Notes: generated by a model not told the origin, from the sequence alone. 64,000 bases of DNA from Bacillus sp. UNC438CL73TsuS30 (GCF_000482325.1 NZ_KI535296.1:138854-202853), one strand, 5' to 3'; numbered from the stretch's first letter, positions 25,083 through 33,991 are shown. Translations and numbers: made by a program.

Positions 25083-26264
25083 ATGAACCTATCAAAAAGA
25101 TTATTACTTTGTTTTTCTACTATTATTATTACCTTACCCATTACCAACTTACACAAAGAGGGACAGGCGGCAAGTGCAGCAACGTGCAAAGGAATTACTC
25201 CATTGACAGATCCTTTGGCGATTAAAATGGAAAATAGGGAAACCGTCAGTTGGGATCATGTCCATCCCAACTTACTTGCAGCAAAAGAAAAATATGAGAA
25301 TTTGCTAGAGGAAAAAGGCTGGGAAATCAACTATAACTCCGTCTATCGACCTTATCAATACCAGAAACATTTATATGAAATTGTGAGTGGGAGTGTAAGC
25401 ACCTGCAAACAAGAGGAAAAGAAAAAGCATGGCCTCTCAGGACTTGTTTCAAAACCTAATCAAAATTCTCCTCATACAAAAGGAATTGCGTTTGATGCTA
25501 CCGTCTATGACCAAAATGGTAAACCATTAAATGGTGTACATTTTGTCAATCCATCCCTTATTAAGGTTGCAAAACAAGCAGGTTTGAAGTTTATCAATAC
25601 AAGTAAAGATGGTGTCCATCACCAACTAATTACAACCACTCCTGTAAAAAATCAAGCACCAACAAAATCGGCAGCTACCTCCGTTTCAATGGAAAAACCG
25701 TATCTAGCTAAAGGGAAAGTAACGAGTGTTTCCGGTTTAAACGTCAGGAGTCTGCCCACTACAAGTTCATCAATAAAAGGTGTACTAAAAAGGAATTCAT
25801 CCGTGGAAATCATTGCGAAGTCAGGTGATTGGTACAAAATAAAGTATGGTACTGGAACCGGATGGATTATGGGGGAGAATCGTTATATAGAAATCCTCCC
25901 ATTATCTCCAATCGTTTCAAGTTTGAAGGTAAAATATAATGTAACCTTATATACTCAACATAGCATTTCCTCAAAAAGCCTTGGAACGATTGCTCCGCAA
26001 ACCGTTAAGGTTATGAAGAATAACAAAAATGGCTGGTATCAAATTGCTTCTTCAGTTGGAGCAGCCTGGATATATATTAATCCACACCCGGTGAAATCCC
26101 TGCAGGTGAAGAAACGCGTATCGTTGTATAGCAAGCCATCAGCCGGGTCAAACACCAAAAAACAAATCGCTCCGCAAAAAGTAAAAGTATTAGTCGACCG
26201 CGGTGACGGCTGGTACCAAATATCCACCGGCCTAGGCGCCAAATGGATCAACTACAAAAAATAG
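25083..26264 (+). CDS. Secreted M15-type D,D-carboxypeptidase-like protein with three SH3b domains
   Basis: Exported protein, 393 residues. Signal peptide of about 30 residues, then a VanY/M15-like domain at about 35-185 with zinc-site motifs SPHTKGIAFD and DGVHHQLI. The last ligand region lacks the usual Glu-x-Trp-His pattern, so activity is less certain. Three SH3b modules follow (about 215-268, 275-330, 335-393), the first with the canonical LNVRSLPTTSSS. Likely wall-bound peptide trimming during growth or sporulation. AGGGGG ribosome binding site; followed by terminator 26331-26361. Confidence 0.82.
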   Translation: MNLSKRLLLCFSTIIITLPITNLHKEGQAASAATCKGITPLTDPLAIKMENRETVSWDHVHPNLLAAKEKYENLLEEKGWEINYNSVYRPYQYQKHLYEIVSGSVSTCKQEEKKKHGLSGLVSKPNQNSPHTKGIAFDATVYDQNGKPLNGVHFVNPSLIKVAKQAGLKFINTSKDGVHHQLITTTPVKNQAPTKSAATSVSMEKPYLAKGKVTSVSGLNVRSLPTTSSSIKGVLKRNSSVEIIAKSGDWYKIKYGTGTGWIMGENRYIEILPLSPIVSSLKVKYNVTLYTQHSISSKSLGTIAPQTVKVMKNNKNGWYQIASSVGAAWIYINPHPVKSLQVKKRVSLYSKPSAGSNTKKQIAPQKVKVLVDRGDGWYQISTGLGAKWINYKK

Positions 26265-26278
26265 GGTGACAACAATAA

Positions 26279-26333
26279 GGTGACAGGCACCGCCCGTGGA
26301 CAAATGGCCAAATTTGTTCGTGTGAAGTGGACA
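26279..26333 (+). repeat. Type B repeat element B7
   Basis: GGTGACAGGCACC, GCCCGTGGACAAATGGCC, AAATTTGTTCGTGTG and AAGTGGACA. Located immediately before the terminator of the M15 gene; nearly identical to B6 in its first half. Confidence 0.9.
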
Positions 26334-26361
26334 GAGAGTTTGATAAGACTCTCTGTTTTTT
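26331..26361 (+). terminator. Intrinsic terminator of the M15 gene
   Basis: Stem ACAGAGAGT/ACTCTCTGT followed by a run of T. Confidence 0.85.
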
Positions 26362-26389
26362 TATGGGTAAATTATTTATTTTTATAGAA

Positions 26390-26418
26390 TTGAAGAATGA
26401 GTGTTTCTTTGGTATGAT
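26390..26418 (+). promoter_or_regulatory. Sigma-A promoter of the SGNH hydrolase gene
   Basis: TTGAAG (26390-26395), 17-base spacer and TATGAT (26413-26418), 44 bases before the ATG at 26462. Confidence 0.65.
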
Positions 26419-26461
26419 TGGAGTGTGCGTTAATAAGAACGTTTGGGGGTTGAGGGATGAT

Positions 26462-27190
26462 ATGAAACTTGGTAAAAGGTTTTCAAGTTTATTGTTGGCA
26501 GGTACCTTAATTACTTCCTTACCTATTGCTACAATGGCAAAAGGCCCAGAAAAAAAAGTTATTGATTATGTGGCTTTAGGGGATTCATTAGCTGCGGGGA
26601 TTACACCTGATGGGAAATTTATTGGTGATTATGGCTATCCGCATTACCTTGTAACCCGATTTGAACAATCTCAGTACACTGTGGGGTACGATAATTTAAG
26701 TTTCCCAGGGAAAACCTCAGGGCAATTATTAAATGATGTTCTAACCAGTGCAGACGTCCAGACAAAAATTAGTGAGGCTGAATTTATTACTATTGATATT
26801 GGCTCAAACGACTTACTACCGCTATTTGGATCACAACGCTTTGACCTTTTACCTTCTGCTATTGGTACTATTGCAGTTAATTTAAATTCCATCTTAACTA
26901 AGATTGACCAACTAAACCCAAATACTAAGGTTTACGTAATGGGATATTACAATCCATTCCCTTATATAACAAATCTTCAACCCCTCATCAAACCAACACT
27001 AGATAACTTAAATGGTACTATCGAGGCACAAGCTATTGCTCATGGTGATACCTATGTTCCAACAGAAGATATCATTGCTAAACATTATGAGGAATACCTG
27101 CCTAACCCAACCAATGTCCACTTAAGCCTAGAAGGCTATCAAATCGTAGCAAAAGAATTCTGGAAAGCAATTGACAAGAGCAAAAATTAA
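26462..27190 (+). CDS. Secreted SGNH/GDSL-family esterase or lipase
   Basis: Exported hydrolase, 242 residues from ATG 26462 (GAGGGATGAT upstream); an in-frame opening at 26327 lacks a ribosome binding site and would cover the promoter. The signal peptide ends near TMAK. Block I is ALGDSLAAG with the nucleophile Ser, block II has Gly in LSFPGKTSG, block III is IGSNDLL, and block V is NVHLSLEGY with the catalytic His. The Asp normally three residues before that His is Thr here, with Asn two before, so the catalytic dyad may work without the usual Asp. Monocistronic, with its own terminator. Confidence 0.86.
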   Translation: MKLGKRFSSLLLAGTLITSLPIATMAKGPEKKVIDYVALGDSLAAGITPDGKFIGDYGYPHYLVTRFEQSQYTVGYDNLSFPGKTSGQLLNDVLTSADVQTKISEAEFITIDIGSNDLLPLFGSQRFDLLPSAIGTIAVNLNSILTKIDQLNPNTKVYVMGYYNPFPYITNLQPLIKPTLDNLNGTIEAQAIAHGDTYVPTEDIIAKHYEEYLPNPTNVHLSLEGYQIVAKEFWKAIDKSKN

Positions 27191-27194
27191 ATAG

Positions 27195-27231
27195 AACAAA
27201 GAGTGGGTCAGCAATGCCCCACTCTTTGTTT
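27195..27231 (+). terminator. Intrinsic terminator of the SGNH gene
   Basis: Stem AACAAAGAGTGGG/CCCACTCTTTGTT. Confidence 0.85.
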
Positions 27232-27249
27232 GTATGATATTCGATTTTT

Positions 27250-27303
27250 GTCCGCCTACAGTGGACAAAAACGTCAATTTGTCCACGAACGGTGCCTGTC
27301 ACC
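27250..27303 (-). repeat. Type B repeat element B8 (inverted orientation)
   Basis: On the minus strand GGTGACAGGCACC, GTTCGTGGACAAATTG, TTTTTGTCCACTG and GCGGACA. It is the only type B copy in minus orientation and the rightmost of the family, in the convergent gap before ycsI. Confidence 0.87.
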
Positions 27304-27312
27304 GTATCTTCA

Positions 27313-28104
27313 TTATAATACACTAAACCTCTCATCCCTAACATCGCTGATAAACATATGTCCAGGTGCGTGGGTGATCATGATGGATGGTTTACTTTTC
27401 ATTGCTACTGCCTGTGGTGTGACACCGCACGCCCAGAATACCGGAATTTCTCCGTCCTTAATGGTTACAGCATCCCCAAAGTCAGGCTTAGAAACATCCG
27501 CAATCCCAATCTGACTTGGATCGCCAATATGAATCGGAGCCCCGTGTACAGCTGGAAACCGTGAAGTAATTTGAACTGCGCGAATGGCGTCCTCCGGTTT
27601 CATCGGCCGCATGCTGACCACCGTTGGTCCTTCAAACACACCCGCTCGTTCACATGGAATATTCGTCTTGTACATCGGAACATTACAATTTTCCTCAATA
27701 TGACGAACCGGTATCCCGCTTTCCAAGAGCGGTGTCTCGAAGGTAAAACTGCATCCTAGTAAGAAGCCAACCATATCGTCTTCCCAATACTCCGATATAT
27801 CCGTTACCTCTTCCGTAAAAACACCATCCCGGTAAATTCGGTACCGAGGGATATCTTTACGAATATCAGCACTCCGAGCAATTTTCCCAGGAACAAATGA
27901 TCCTGGTTCTGTCACATCCAGGAGCGGACATGGCTTCGGATTTCGCTGGCAAAATAATAGAAAATCAAATGCATATTCCTTCTTTAAAATTACTAGATTC
28001 GCTTGTGTGAACCCTTTTGACATCCCCGCAGTAGGGCCTGTAATCGTTTGACGACGAATCAATTCACGTATTTCTTCAGGAGACATATTTCCAAAGTCAC
28101 TCAT
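27313..28104 (-). CDS. ycsI: YcsI-family putative hydro-lyase (DUF1445)
   Basis: Protein of 263 residues, close in length to B. subtilis YcsI. The family includes D-glutamate cyclase-like enzymes linked to 5-oxoproline metabolism. Motifs visible: GPTAGMSKGF near the N-terminus, GCSFTFETPLLESG, GAPIHIGDPSQIGI and FWACGVTPQA with a conserved Cys. Third gene of a minus-strand run pxpA, ycsG, ycsI. AAGGAAGGG lies upstream of the ATG. The exact reaction in this host is not established. Confidence 0.88.
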   Translation of the reverse strand: MSDFGNMSPEEIRELIRRQTITGPTAGMSKGFTQANLVILKKEYAFDFLLFCQRNPKPCPLLDVTEPGSFVPGKIARSADIRKDIPRYRIYRDGVFTEEVTDISEYWEDDMVGFLLGCSFTFETPLLESGIPVRHIEENCNVPMYKTNIPCERAGVFEGPTVVSMRPMKPEDAIRAVQITSRFPAVHGAPIHIGDPSQIGIADVSKPDFGDAVTIKDGEIPVFWACGVTPQAVAMKSKPSIMITHAPGHMFISDVRDERFSVL

Positions 28105-28126
28105 TTTAACCCTTCCTTTATGAAAT

Positions 28127-29371
28127 CTATTTAAAAAGCAATGGAATTTGTTCTATTAAAGTATCGATTCCTAGATACCCCATGACCACAACGACGATTC
28201 CACCAGTAATCGTCAGCCACAATGGATGTTTATATTCTCCAACCACATTTTTCTTATAAACTCCGATTAACAAGGTTCCTAGTGCAATTGGTAAAATCAG
28301 TGCATTAAGGGCACCAACCAAAAGTAAAATTTTAACCGGTTTGCCAACCAAGGTAAACGTTAAGGTGGAAACCAAGATAAATAAGATAATAATCCAATTG
28401 TGATATTTCTCTATCATCGGGCTGAAAGAACGAATAAATGAGACTGAAGTATATGCTGCTCCTACAACAGAAGTGATCGCAGCTGCCCACATGATAATTC
28501 CAAACATGCGATAACCGATTTGCCCTGCCGCCAGCTGGAATACAGAAGCAGGAGGATTTGCTGCATCAATTTGAAGACCCTTTGAAACCACACCAAGTAC
28601 GGCTAAGAATAAGGCGACGCGCATCAATCCTGTGACAATAATGCCGGTTACAGAACTTTTCGTAACTTCCGGTATGGCTTCAACCCCTTTGATTCCGGCA
28701 TCTAACAAACGATGCCCGCCGGCAAAGGTAATATATCCGCCAACTGTTCCGCCCACCAGGGTTACAATCGCAAAAATGCTGATTTTTTCAGGTGCAACCG
28801 TATTGATCATTGCTTCACCTACAGGAGGAGAGGTAATGAAGGCAACATAAATCATTAATAGGATCATGATACCACCAGCAACTTGGGCAACCTTATCCAT
28901 TGCTTTCCCTGCTTCTTTCACAAGGAAAATAAAAATGGCAAACGCAGCACTAATGATAGCGCCGGTTTTCGGGTCCAACCCGAGCATCGCATTTAATCCA
29001 AGACCTGCACCGGCAACATTACCGATATTGAAGGCAAGGCCGCCTAGTACAATCAGTACAGCTAGAAAGATTCCTAATCCGGGTAAAACTTTATTGGCGA
29101 TTTCTTGGCCCCGCAATCCGGAAACCACAATAATCCGCCAAATATTGATTTGTGCAAAAGCATCAAGAAGTAAGGATAGTAAGATGACAAACGCAAAACT
29201 TGCTGCCAATTGCTGCGTAAAAACCGTCGTTTGCGTTAAAAAACCGGGGCCAATTGCGGATGTAGCCATTAAAAAAGCGGCCCCCAGCAACACACTATTG
29301 CTGACTTTCTTTTTCTTCTTTCCCTTTTCTGCTGCTACATTTTCTTCTGCTTCTACTTTTTCTGCAATCAT
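28127..29371 (-). CDS. ycsG: NRAMP-family transporter YcsG
   Basis: Polytopic membrane protein of 414 residues from ATG 29371 (GGGAGGTACCTCA upstream; an in-frame opening at 29386 lacks one). Eleven or so hydrophobic segments; the first helix carries SAIGPGFLTQTTVF where metal-transporting NRAMPs have DPGN, so the metal-binding Asp-Pro-Gly-Asn is missing. YcsG relatives in 5-oxoproline loci are therefore thought to carry an organic substrate. Lies 17 bases after pxpA and 22 bases before ycsI. Confidence 0.85.
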   Translation of the reverse strand: MIAEKVEAEENVAAEKGKKKKKVSNSVLLGAAFLMATSAIGPGFLTQTTVFTQQLAASFAFVILLSLLLDAFAQINIWRIIVVSGLRGQEIANKVLPGLGIFLAVLIVLGGLAFNIGNVAGAGLGLNAMLGLDPKTGAIISAAFAIFIFLVKEAGKAMDKVAQVAGGIMILLMIYVAFITSPPVGEAMINTVAPEKISIFAIVTLVGGTVGGYITFAGGHRLLDAGIKGVEAIPEVTKSSVTGIIVTGLMRVALFLAVLGVVSKGLQIDAANPPASVFQLAAGQIGYRMFGIIMWAAAITSVVGAAYTSVSFIRSFSPMIEKYHNWIIILFILVSTLTFTLVGKPVKILLLVGALNALILPIALGTLLIGVYKKNVVGEYKHPLWLTITGGIVVVVMGYLGIDTLIEQIPLLFK

Positions 29372-29387
29372 TGAGGTACCTCCCAAT

Positions 29388-30149
29388 TTATGTGTTGATG
29401 GATGATACAGTGATATTGTTTCTTTCTAATGTCTCTTTAATATATTTTGCAAAAGCAAGTGCATGTTCGCCATCACCATGGATGCAAACCGTATCTGCTT
29501 TTAATGAAACTTCTGTATTTTGCTGTGACGTTACTTTTCCTTCTGTCACCATTTTTATTACCTGTGTGACCGATTGTTCTTGATCAGTAATTAAGGCATT
29601 CGACTGCGACCTGGAGGTTAACGTACCGTCTGCCTGATAGGTGCGGTCAGCGAAAACTTCATGTGCGGTCACAAGATCCAGCTTTTCTCCGGCCTTCACC
29701 AATTCACTTCCGGCAAGTCCGAATAAGACCAATTCAGGGGAAACATCATAGACCGCTTGGGCAATGGCTTCTGCGAGCAATGCATCCTTTGCTGCCATAT
29801 TGTATAAGGCACCGTGAGGTTTTACATGCTGCATACTCTCGTTATATACAGATAAAAAACCTTGAAGAGCCCCAATTTGATAGACCACCATGTCATAGGC
29901 TTCTTGTGGGGTAATTTTCATTTCCCTGCGTCCAAAGCCATTTAAATCTGGCAGTCCGGGATGAGCGCCAATTTTCACCTGATTTTCAATCGCAAGTTTG
30001 ACCGTTTCTCTCATTACACTCGGGTCCCCGGCGTGAAAACCGCAAGCAATATTTGCAGATGTCACATATTTTAAAATTTCCTTCTGTTCGGCTAAGCGAT
30101 ATCTGCCAAAACTTTCTCCAATATCGCAATTTAAATCAACATTAAACAT
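29388..30149 (-). CDS. pxpA: 5-oxoprolinase subunit A (LamB/YcsF family)
   Basis: Cytoplasmic enzyme subunit, 253 residues from ATG 30149 (AAAGGAGGATAAAA upstream); an upstream in-frame start at 30188 has no such site. Conserved family motifs: DLNCDIGESFGRY at the N-terminus, SANIACGFHAGDP, IGAHPGLPD, VKPHGALYN and CIHGDGEHA near the end. With PxpB and PxpC it hydrolyses 5-oxoproline (pyroglutamate) to glutamate using ATP; this is established for B. subtilis. Here it leads the leftward arm of a divergent locus whose rightward arm holds pxpB-pxpC. Confidence 0.93.
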   Translation of the reverse strand: MFNVDLNCDIGESFGRYRLAEQKEILKYVTSANIACGFHAGDPSVMRETVKLAIENQVKIGAHPGLPDLNGFGRREMKITPQEAYDMVVYQIGALQGFLSVYNESMQHVKPHGALYNMAAKDALLAEAIAQAVYDVSPELVLFGLAGSELVKAGEKLDLVTAHEVFADRTYQADGTLTSRSQSNALITDQEQSVTQVIKMVTEGKVTSQQNTEVSLKADTVCIHGDGEHALAFAKYIKETLERNNITVSSINT

Positions 30150-30230
30150 TTTTATCCTCCTTTTATTTTTTGCTGGAACAGTCAACATTCCACTTTTTAT
30201 AAAGCGTTTTCATTTAAAAAATGGAGTTTA

Positions 30231-30249
30231 GTTCCGAATTAAGGAATTA
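30231..30249. promoter_or_regulatory. KipR-type operator candidate 1
   Basis: Imperfect palindrome AGTTCCGAATTAAGGAATT (arms of 6, 7-base centre) in the divergent pxpA/pxpB gap, the same layout as the copy at 30410-30428. Inference. Confidence 0.5.
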
Positions 30250-30354
30250 CAGTTTTAAAATTTAAATTTATTCTATCATAAAATAAAAAATCTGAGTAGA
30301 CTGAAATCAGGAATTTTCTAAAAATATAAAAAGGGATAATATACAATAAACAGC

Positions 30355-30382
30355 TTGTTTTTTAAATTCCGAATATTATAAT
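30355..30382 (+). promoter_or_regulatory. Candidate promoter of pxpB
   Basis: TTGTTT (30355-30360), 16-base spacer and TATAAT (30377-30382). A TTCCGAAT half-site of the operator motif lies in the spacer, so a bound regulator would block it. Confidence 0.55.
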
Positions 30383-30409
30383 GATTGTATATCCATTTTT
30401 TAAAACATG

Positions 30410-30428
30410 AGTTCCGAATATAGAAACT
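30410..30428. promoter_or_regulatory. KipR-type operator candidate 2
   Basis: Imperfect palindrome AGTTCCGAATATAGAAACT, 7-base centre, located 16 bases before pxpB and downstream of the candidate promoter. Shares AGTTCCGAAT with candidate 1. Confidence 0.5.
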
Positions 30429-30443
30429 ACCGGAGGTTTTACA

Positions 30444-31178
30444 ATGTGTTCTAGAATAAATGAAACCGTCGTCAAACCTTTAGGCGATTCGGCCCTGATT
30501 GTCCAGTTTGGGGATGAAATCAGCCCAGCCATTCATCAAAAGGTTCAGGCGTTCTCAGCCATGGTAAACCAGCACCCATTTGAGGGCTTTGTAGAGTCCG
30601 TACCCGCTTTTACGAATGTCACCATCTATTATAATCCGGTGGTCGTGCACCATTCCGTCGTGACTCCCCAACCAATGACTCCATTTCAAAAAGTGAGTAC
30701 AAACCTCAATGACTTACTGGAGCGAATGGGTGATCAGCAGGTTTTTGAGGGGAGATTGGTGGAAATTCCCGTTCTCTATGGGGGAGAATATGGGCCCGAT
30801 TTAGAATATGTAGCTTCTTTTCACAATATATCAGCCGAAGAAGTCATCCAAATTCATACTGAAAGTGAATGTTTGGTGTATATGATTGGATTCGCTCCAG
30901 GGTTTCCATTTATGGGAGGAATGGACGAAAGAATTGCAACTCCCCGAAGAGAAAGCCCAAGAACCGCGATTGTCCCAGGTTCAGTCGGAATTGCCGGTAA
31001 GCAGACGGGGATTTATCCATTGGAAACGCCCGGTGGCTGGCAAATTATCGGCCGCACACCGCTTGATTTATTTAGGCCAGATCTAACACCTCCGACCTTA
31101 CTAAAAGCTGGAGATAAAATTAAATTTTTCTCGATTTCTCCTGAGGAATTTAACGCCTATAAGGAGGGGAGCAAATGA
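30444..31178 (+). CDS. pxpB: 5-oxoprolinase subunit B (KipI)
   Basis: Protein of 244 residues, KipI/CT_C_D family. Motifs: PLGDSALIVQFG near the N-terminus and YMIGFAPGFPFMG, PRTAIVPGSVGIAGKQTGIY, TPGGWQIIGRT in the C-terminal carboxytransferase-like domain. In B. subtilis KipI also inhibits the sporulation kinase KinA. ATG preceded by GGAGG. It overlaps pxpC by 4 bases (ATGA), so the two subunits are translationally coupled. Confidence 0.93.
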   Translation: MCSRINETVVKPLGDSALIVQFGDEISPAIHQKVQAFSAMVNQHPFEGFVESVPAFTNVTIYYNPVVVHHSVVTPQPMTPFQKVSTNLNDLLERMGDQQVFEGRLVEIPVLYGGEYGPDLEYVASFHNISAEEVIQIHTESECLVYMIGFAPGFPFMGGMDERIATPRRESPRTAIVPGSVGIAGKQTGIYPLETPGGWQIIGRTPLDLFRPDLTPPTLLKAGDKIKFFSISPEEFNAYKEGSK

Positions 31179-32167
31179 CAGTAAAAGTACTTCACCCGGG
31201 ACTCCTAACAACCATACAAGACTTGGGGAGACATGGTTCACAAAAATATGGTGTCATTGTCAGCGGAACGATGGATTCTTATTCACTCCGGGCAGCGAAT
31301 CTGCTCGTTGGAAATAAAGAAAATGAAGGGGCACTAGAAATTACCTTATTCGGCACTTCCCTTTTATTTGAAGAGGATCGGGTTATCGCGATTACCGGTG
31401 GCGATTTACAGGCCGTGATAGACGGTGAAAAAGCCGCAACTTGGCGGCCGGTTTTGGTCAGAAAAGGGTCTGTCTTACAATTCAAATCTGCAATCAATGG
31501 ATGTCGGGCCTATGTTTCCTTTGCCGGTGGGATTGCTGTTCCTGAAGTGATGGGCAGCAAAAGCACCTATCTTCGCGCAGGAATTGGCGGCTTTAAAGGT
31601 AGGGCTTTACAAAAAGAGGATATCCTAGATTTCGGTGAGATGACTAATCGGAGTCATTCTATCAAAACAAAATTGAAAAAATTGGAATGCAACCCGTCCT
31701 GGTCTATCAATTATACAAAGCTAGTCAACCTACAGCAGAAGCAGACGATTCGTGTGATCCGGGGCACCGAATTTGACCTTTTTGAAGAAAAAACTAAAAC
31801 CAGTGTGTTTCAAGAACCGTTTAAGCTCACAACCCAAGCCGATCGGATGGGCTATCGCATCGAAGGCCCTAAGCTTTCATTAATAAAGAAATTTGAATTA
31901 TTGTCTGAAGGGGTCACATTTGGAACGATTCAAGTCCCGCCTAACGGAAACCCAATTGTCCTAATGGCGGACCGACAGACAACTGGCGGCTATCCCAAAA
32001 TAGGGCAGATTATTTCCGCTGATTTACCAAGCATGGGGCAACTGCAGCCGAATGCCGTTATTCATTTTAAAGAAATTTCCCATGAAGAAGCGGAACAAGA
32101 GCTATTAGCAAAGGAAAAAATCATCGATGAAATAAAAGTAGGAATCCGCTTTAAAATACTCAGATGA
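31175..32167 (+). CDS. pxpC: 5-oxoprolinase subunit C (KipA, biotin-dependent carboxyltransferase family)
   Basis: Protein of 330 residues, CT_A_B family. Typical motifs: LHPGLLTTIQDLGRHGSQKYG, GVIVSGTMDSYSLRAAN, ITGGDL, VSFAGGIAVP and MADRQTTGGYPKIG. PxpB-PxpC resemble urea/allophanate carboxytransferase domains, which may explain the association with biotin genes below. ATGA overlaps with both neighbours. KipA counteracts KipI in B. subtilis. Confidence 0.93.
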   Translation: MTVKVLHPGLLTTIQDLGRHGSQKYGVIVSGTMDSYSLRAANLLVGNKENEGALEITLFGTSLLFEEDRVIAITGGDLQAVIDGEKAATWRPVLVRKGSVLQFKSAINGCRAYVSFAGGIAVPEVMGSKSTYLRAGIGGFKGRALQKEDILDFGEMTNRSHSIKTKLKKLECNPSWSINYTKLVNLQQKQTIRVIRGTEFDLFEEKTKTSVFQEPFKLTTQADRMGYRIEGPKLSLIKKFELLSEGVTFGTIQVPPNGNPIVLMADRQTTGGYPKIGQIISADLPSMGQLQPNAVIHFKEISHEEAEQELLAKEKIIDEIKVGIRFKILR

Positions 32168-32181
32168 GAGGAAACGAAATC

Positions 32182-32631
32182 ATGAAATGGAATGAACTAA
32201 AGGAACTAATCGAAATACTCAATCACTCTTCTTTAGATGTATTAAAGATAGAGAATCAGGATATCAAATTATACTTTCAAAAACACGATGCTGCAAATAT
32301 TGACTATACAAAACAGCAAACGAAAACACCTGAATCCGTGACTGTGAACCTAGAATCAGAAAAGCCTGCTCCCAAAAAAGAGGAAGGTTTACATCAAATC
32401 AAGTCCCCAATGATTGGCGCATTTTATTCCCGTTCCAATCCCGATACAGACCCTTTTGTACAGGTAGGAACCGTTATTGAAAGAAATCAAACTCTTTGTG
32501 TTTTGGAAGCTATGAAACTATTTAATGAAGTCGTCTCAGATGTAGAGGGAGAAATCATTGATATTTTAGTGGAAGATGGGCAGATCATCGAATTTGGTCA
32601 GCCCTTGTATTTAGTGAAGGTTGGTGGCTGA
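32182..32631 (+). CDS. Biotin carboxyl carrier protein (AccB paralogue)
   Basis: Protein of 149 residues. C-terminal biotinyl domain (about 75-149) with the biotinylation site EAMKLFNEV, a flexible charged linker and an N-terminal helical segment as in AccB. ATG 32182 has AGAGG upstream; the ATG at 32164 overlaps the pxpC stop and has no such site. As the gene sits inside the 5-oxoprolinase operon, not in the normal accBC site, it is probably a dedicated second copy carrying biotin for a local carboxylation step. Confidence 0.88.
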   Translation: MKWNELKELIEILNHSSLDVLKIENQDIKLYFQKHDAANIDYTKQQTKTPESVTVNLESEKPAPKKEEGLHQIKSPMIGAFYSRSNPDTDPFVQVGTVIERNQTLCVLEAMKLFNEVVSDVEGEIIDILVEDGQIIEFGQPLYLVKVGG

Positions 32632-32632
32632 T

Positions 32633-33991
32633 TTGCTAAAAAAAATCCTTATTGCCAATCGCGGGGAAATCGCTGTCCGGATTATTCGTGCATGTAAAGA
32701 AATGGATATTCAAACGATTGCTGTTTTTTCGGAAGCGGATCGGGAGGCGCTCCATGTGAAGCTTGCAGATGAAGCGTACTGTATCGGCAGGGCACCTTCA
32801 AAAGAGAGTTACCTTAATATGGAGCATATTCTCGGTATAGCTACCTTAACAAAGGCAGATGGAATCCATCCCGGATATGGATTTCTTGCCGAAAATGCGG
32901 ATTTCGCTGAATATTGCCGTAAGTGTGACATTGAATTTATCGGCCCATCTCCAGAATCGATTCGAAAAATGGGCATCAAGGATATCGCAAGAGACACGAT
33001 GAAGAATGCCGGTGTCCCGATTGTACCCGGTTCAAATGGAACAATAAAGGATCGTGCAGATGGTTTAGAGATTGCTAGAAAAATAGGCTTTCCGGTCATC
33101 ATTAAAGCCACTGCAGGCGGCGGTGGAAAAGGAATCCGTGTTGCACGCAATGAAGAGGAATTAGCTAAAGGAATTGAAATGACCCAGCAGGAGGCGAAAA
33201 CCGCATTCGGAAATCCGGAAGTATATTTAGAAAAATTCATCGAAGATTTTCGTCATATTGAAATTCAGATTCTTGCAGATACATACGGAAATGTCATCCA
33301 CTTAGGGGAACGCGATTGTACGATTCAGCGGAGAATGCAAAAACTTGTGGAAGAAACCCCGTCGCCAGCACTTTCAGCGAAAACCCGGGAAAAGATGGGG
33401 GAAGCGGCTGTTCAAGCATCAAAAGCGGTTGATTACGTTGGTGCGGGAACCGTTGAATTTATCTATGATTACAAGGAAGATCGCTTCTATTTTATGGAGA
33501 TGAATACGCGGATTCAGGTTGAGCATCCCGTTACAGAGATGGTCACAGGGGTTGATTTAATTCAAGAACAAATACGTATTGCTTCCGGCGAGTCGCTTAA
33601 GATGAAGCAAGAGGATGTCGACATGGACGGCTGGGCGATTGAATGCAGAATTAATGCTGAAAATCCTGCCAAAAACTTCATGCCTTCACCAGGTAAAATC
33701 GAAGAATACCGCTTACCGGGGGGGTTTGGGGTACGAGTCGATTCAGCCATCTATGCAGGCTACCAAATCCCACCGTTTTATGATTCGATGGTCGCCAAAT
33801 TAATTGTTCATGGGCGGACAAGAAACGAAGCGATTAAGAAAATGCTTCGTGCTTTAGATGAGTTTACGGTAAAAGGGGTAGCGACAACGATTCCATTCCA
33901 TCAAGTGCTTCTAAAAAATGATGTTTTTACCAGTGGAGAATTTAATACAAATTTTCTTGAGACTTACTCATTAGAGATAAAAGACTATTAA
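32633..33991 (+). CDS. Biotin carboxylase (AccC paralogue)
   Basis: ATP-grasp enzyme that carboxylates biotin on the carrier, 452 residues. N-terminal preATP-grasp LKKILIANRGEIAVRI, ATP-binding glycine-rich loop TAGGGGKGIRVA, GERDCTIQRRMQKL, and catalytic FMEMNTRIQVEHPVTEM. The family starts with a short Met-x-Lys-Lys-Ile, so I prefer TTG 32633 over TTG 32621 or GTG 32624; GGTGG lies upstream and the gene abuts the accB-like stop. Whether it serves 5-oxoproline/lactam metabolism or another acyl-CoA is not decided by the sequence. Confidence 0.9.
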   Translation: MLKKILIANRGEIAVRIIRACKEMDIQTIAVFSEADREALHVKLADEAYCIGRAPSKESYLNMEHILGIATLTKADGIHPGYGFLAENADFAEYCRKCDIEFIGPSPESIRKMGIKDIARDTMKNAGVPIVPGSNGTIKDRADGLEIARKIGFPVIIKATAGGGGKGIRVARNEEELAKGIEMTQQEAKTAFGNPEVYLEKFIEDFRHIEIQILADTYGNVIHLGERDCTIQRRMQKLVEETPSPALSAKTREKMGEAAVQASKAVDYVGAGTVEFIYDYKEDRFYFMEMNTRIQVEHPVTEMVTGVDLIQEQIRIASGESLKMKQEDVDMDGWAIECRINAENPAKNFMPSPGKIEEYRLPGGFGVRVDSAIYAGYQIPPFYDSMVAKLIVHGRTRNEAIKKMLRALDEFTVKGVATTIPFHQVLLKNDVFTSGEFNTNFLETYSLEIKDY

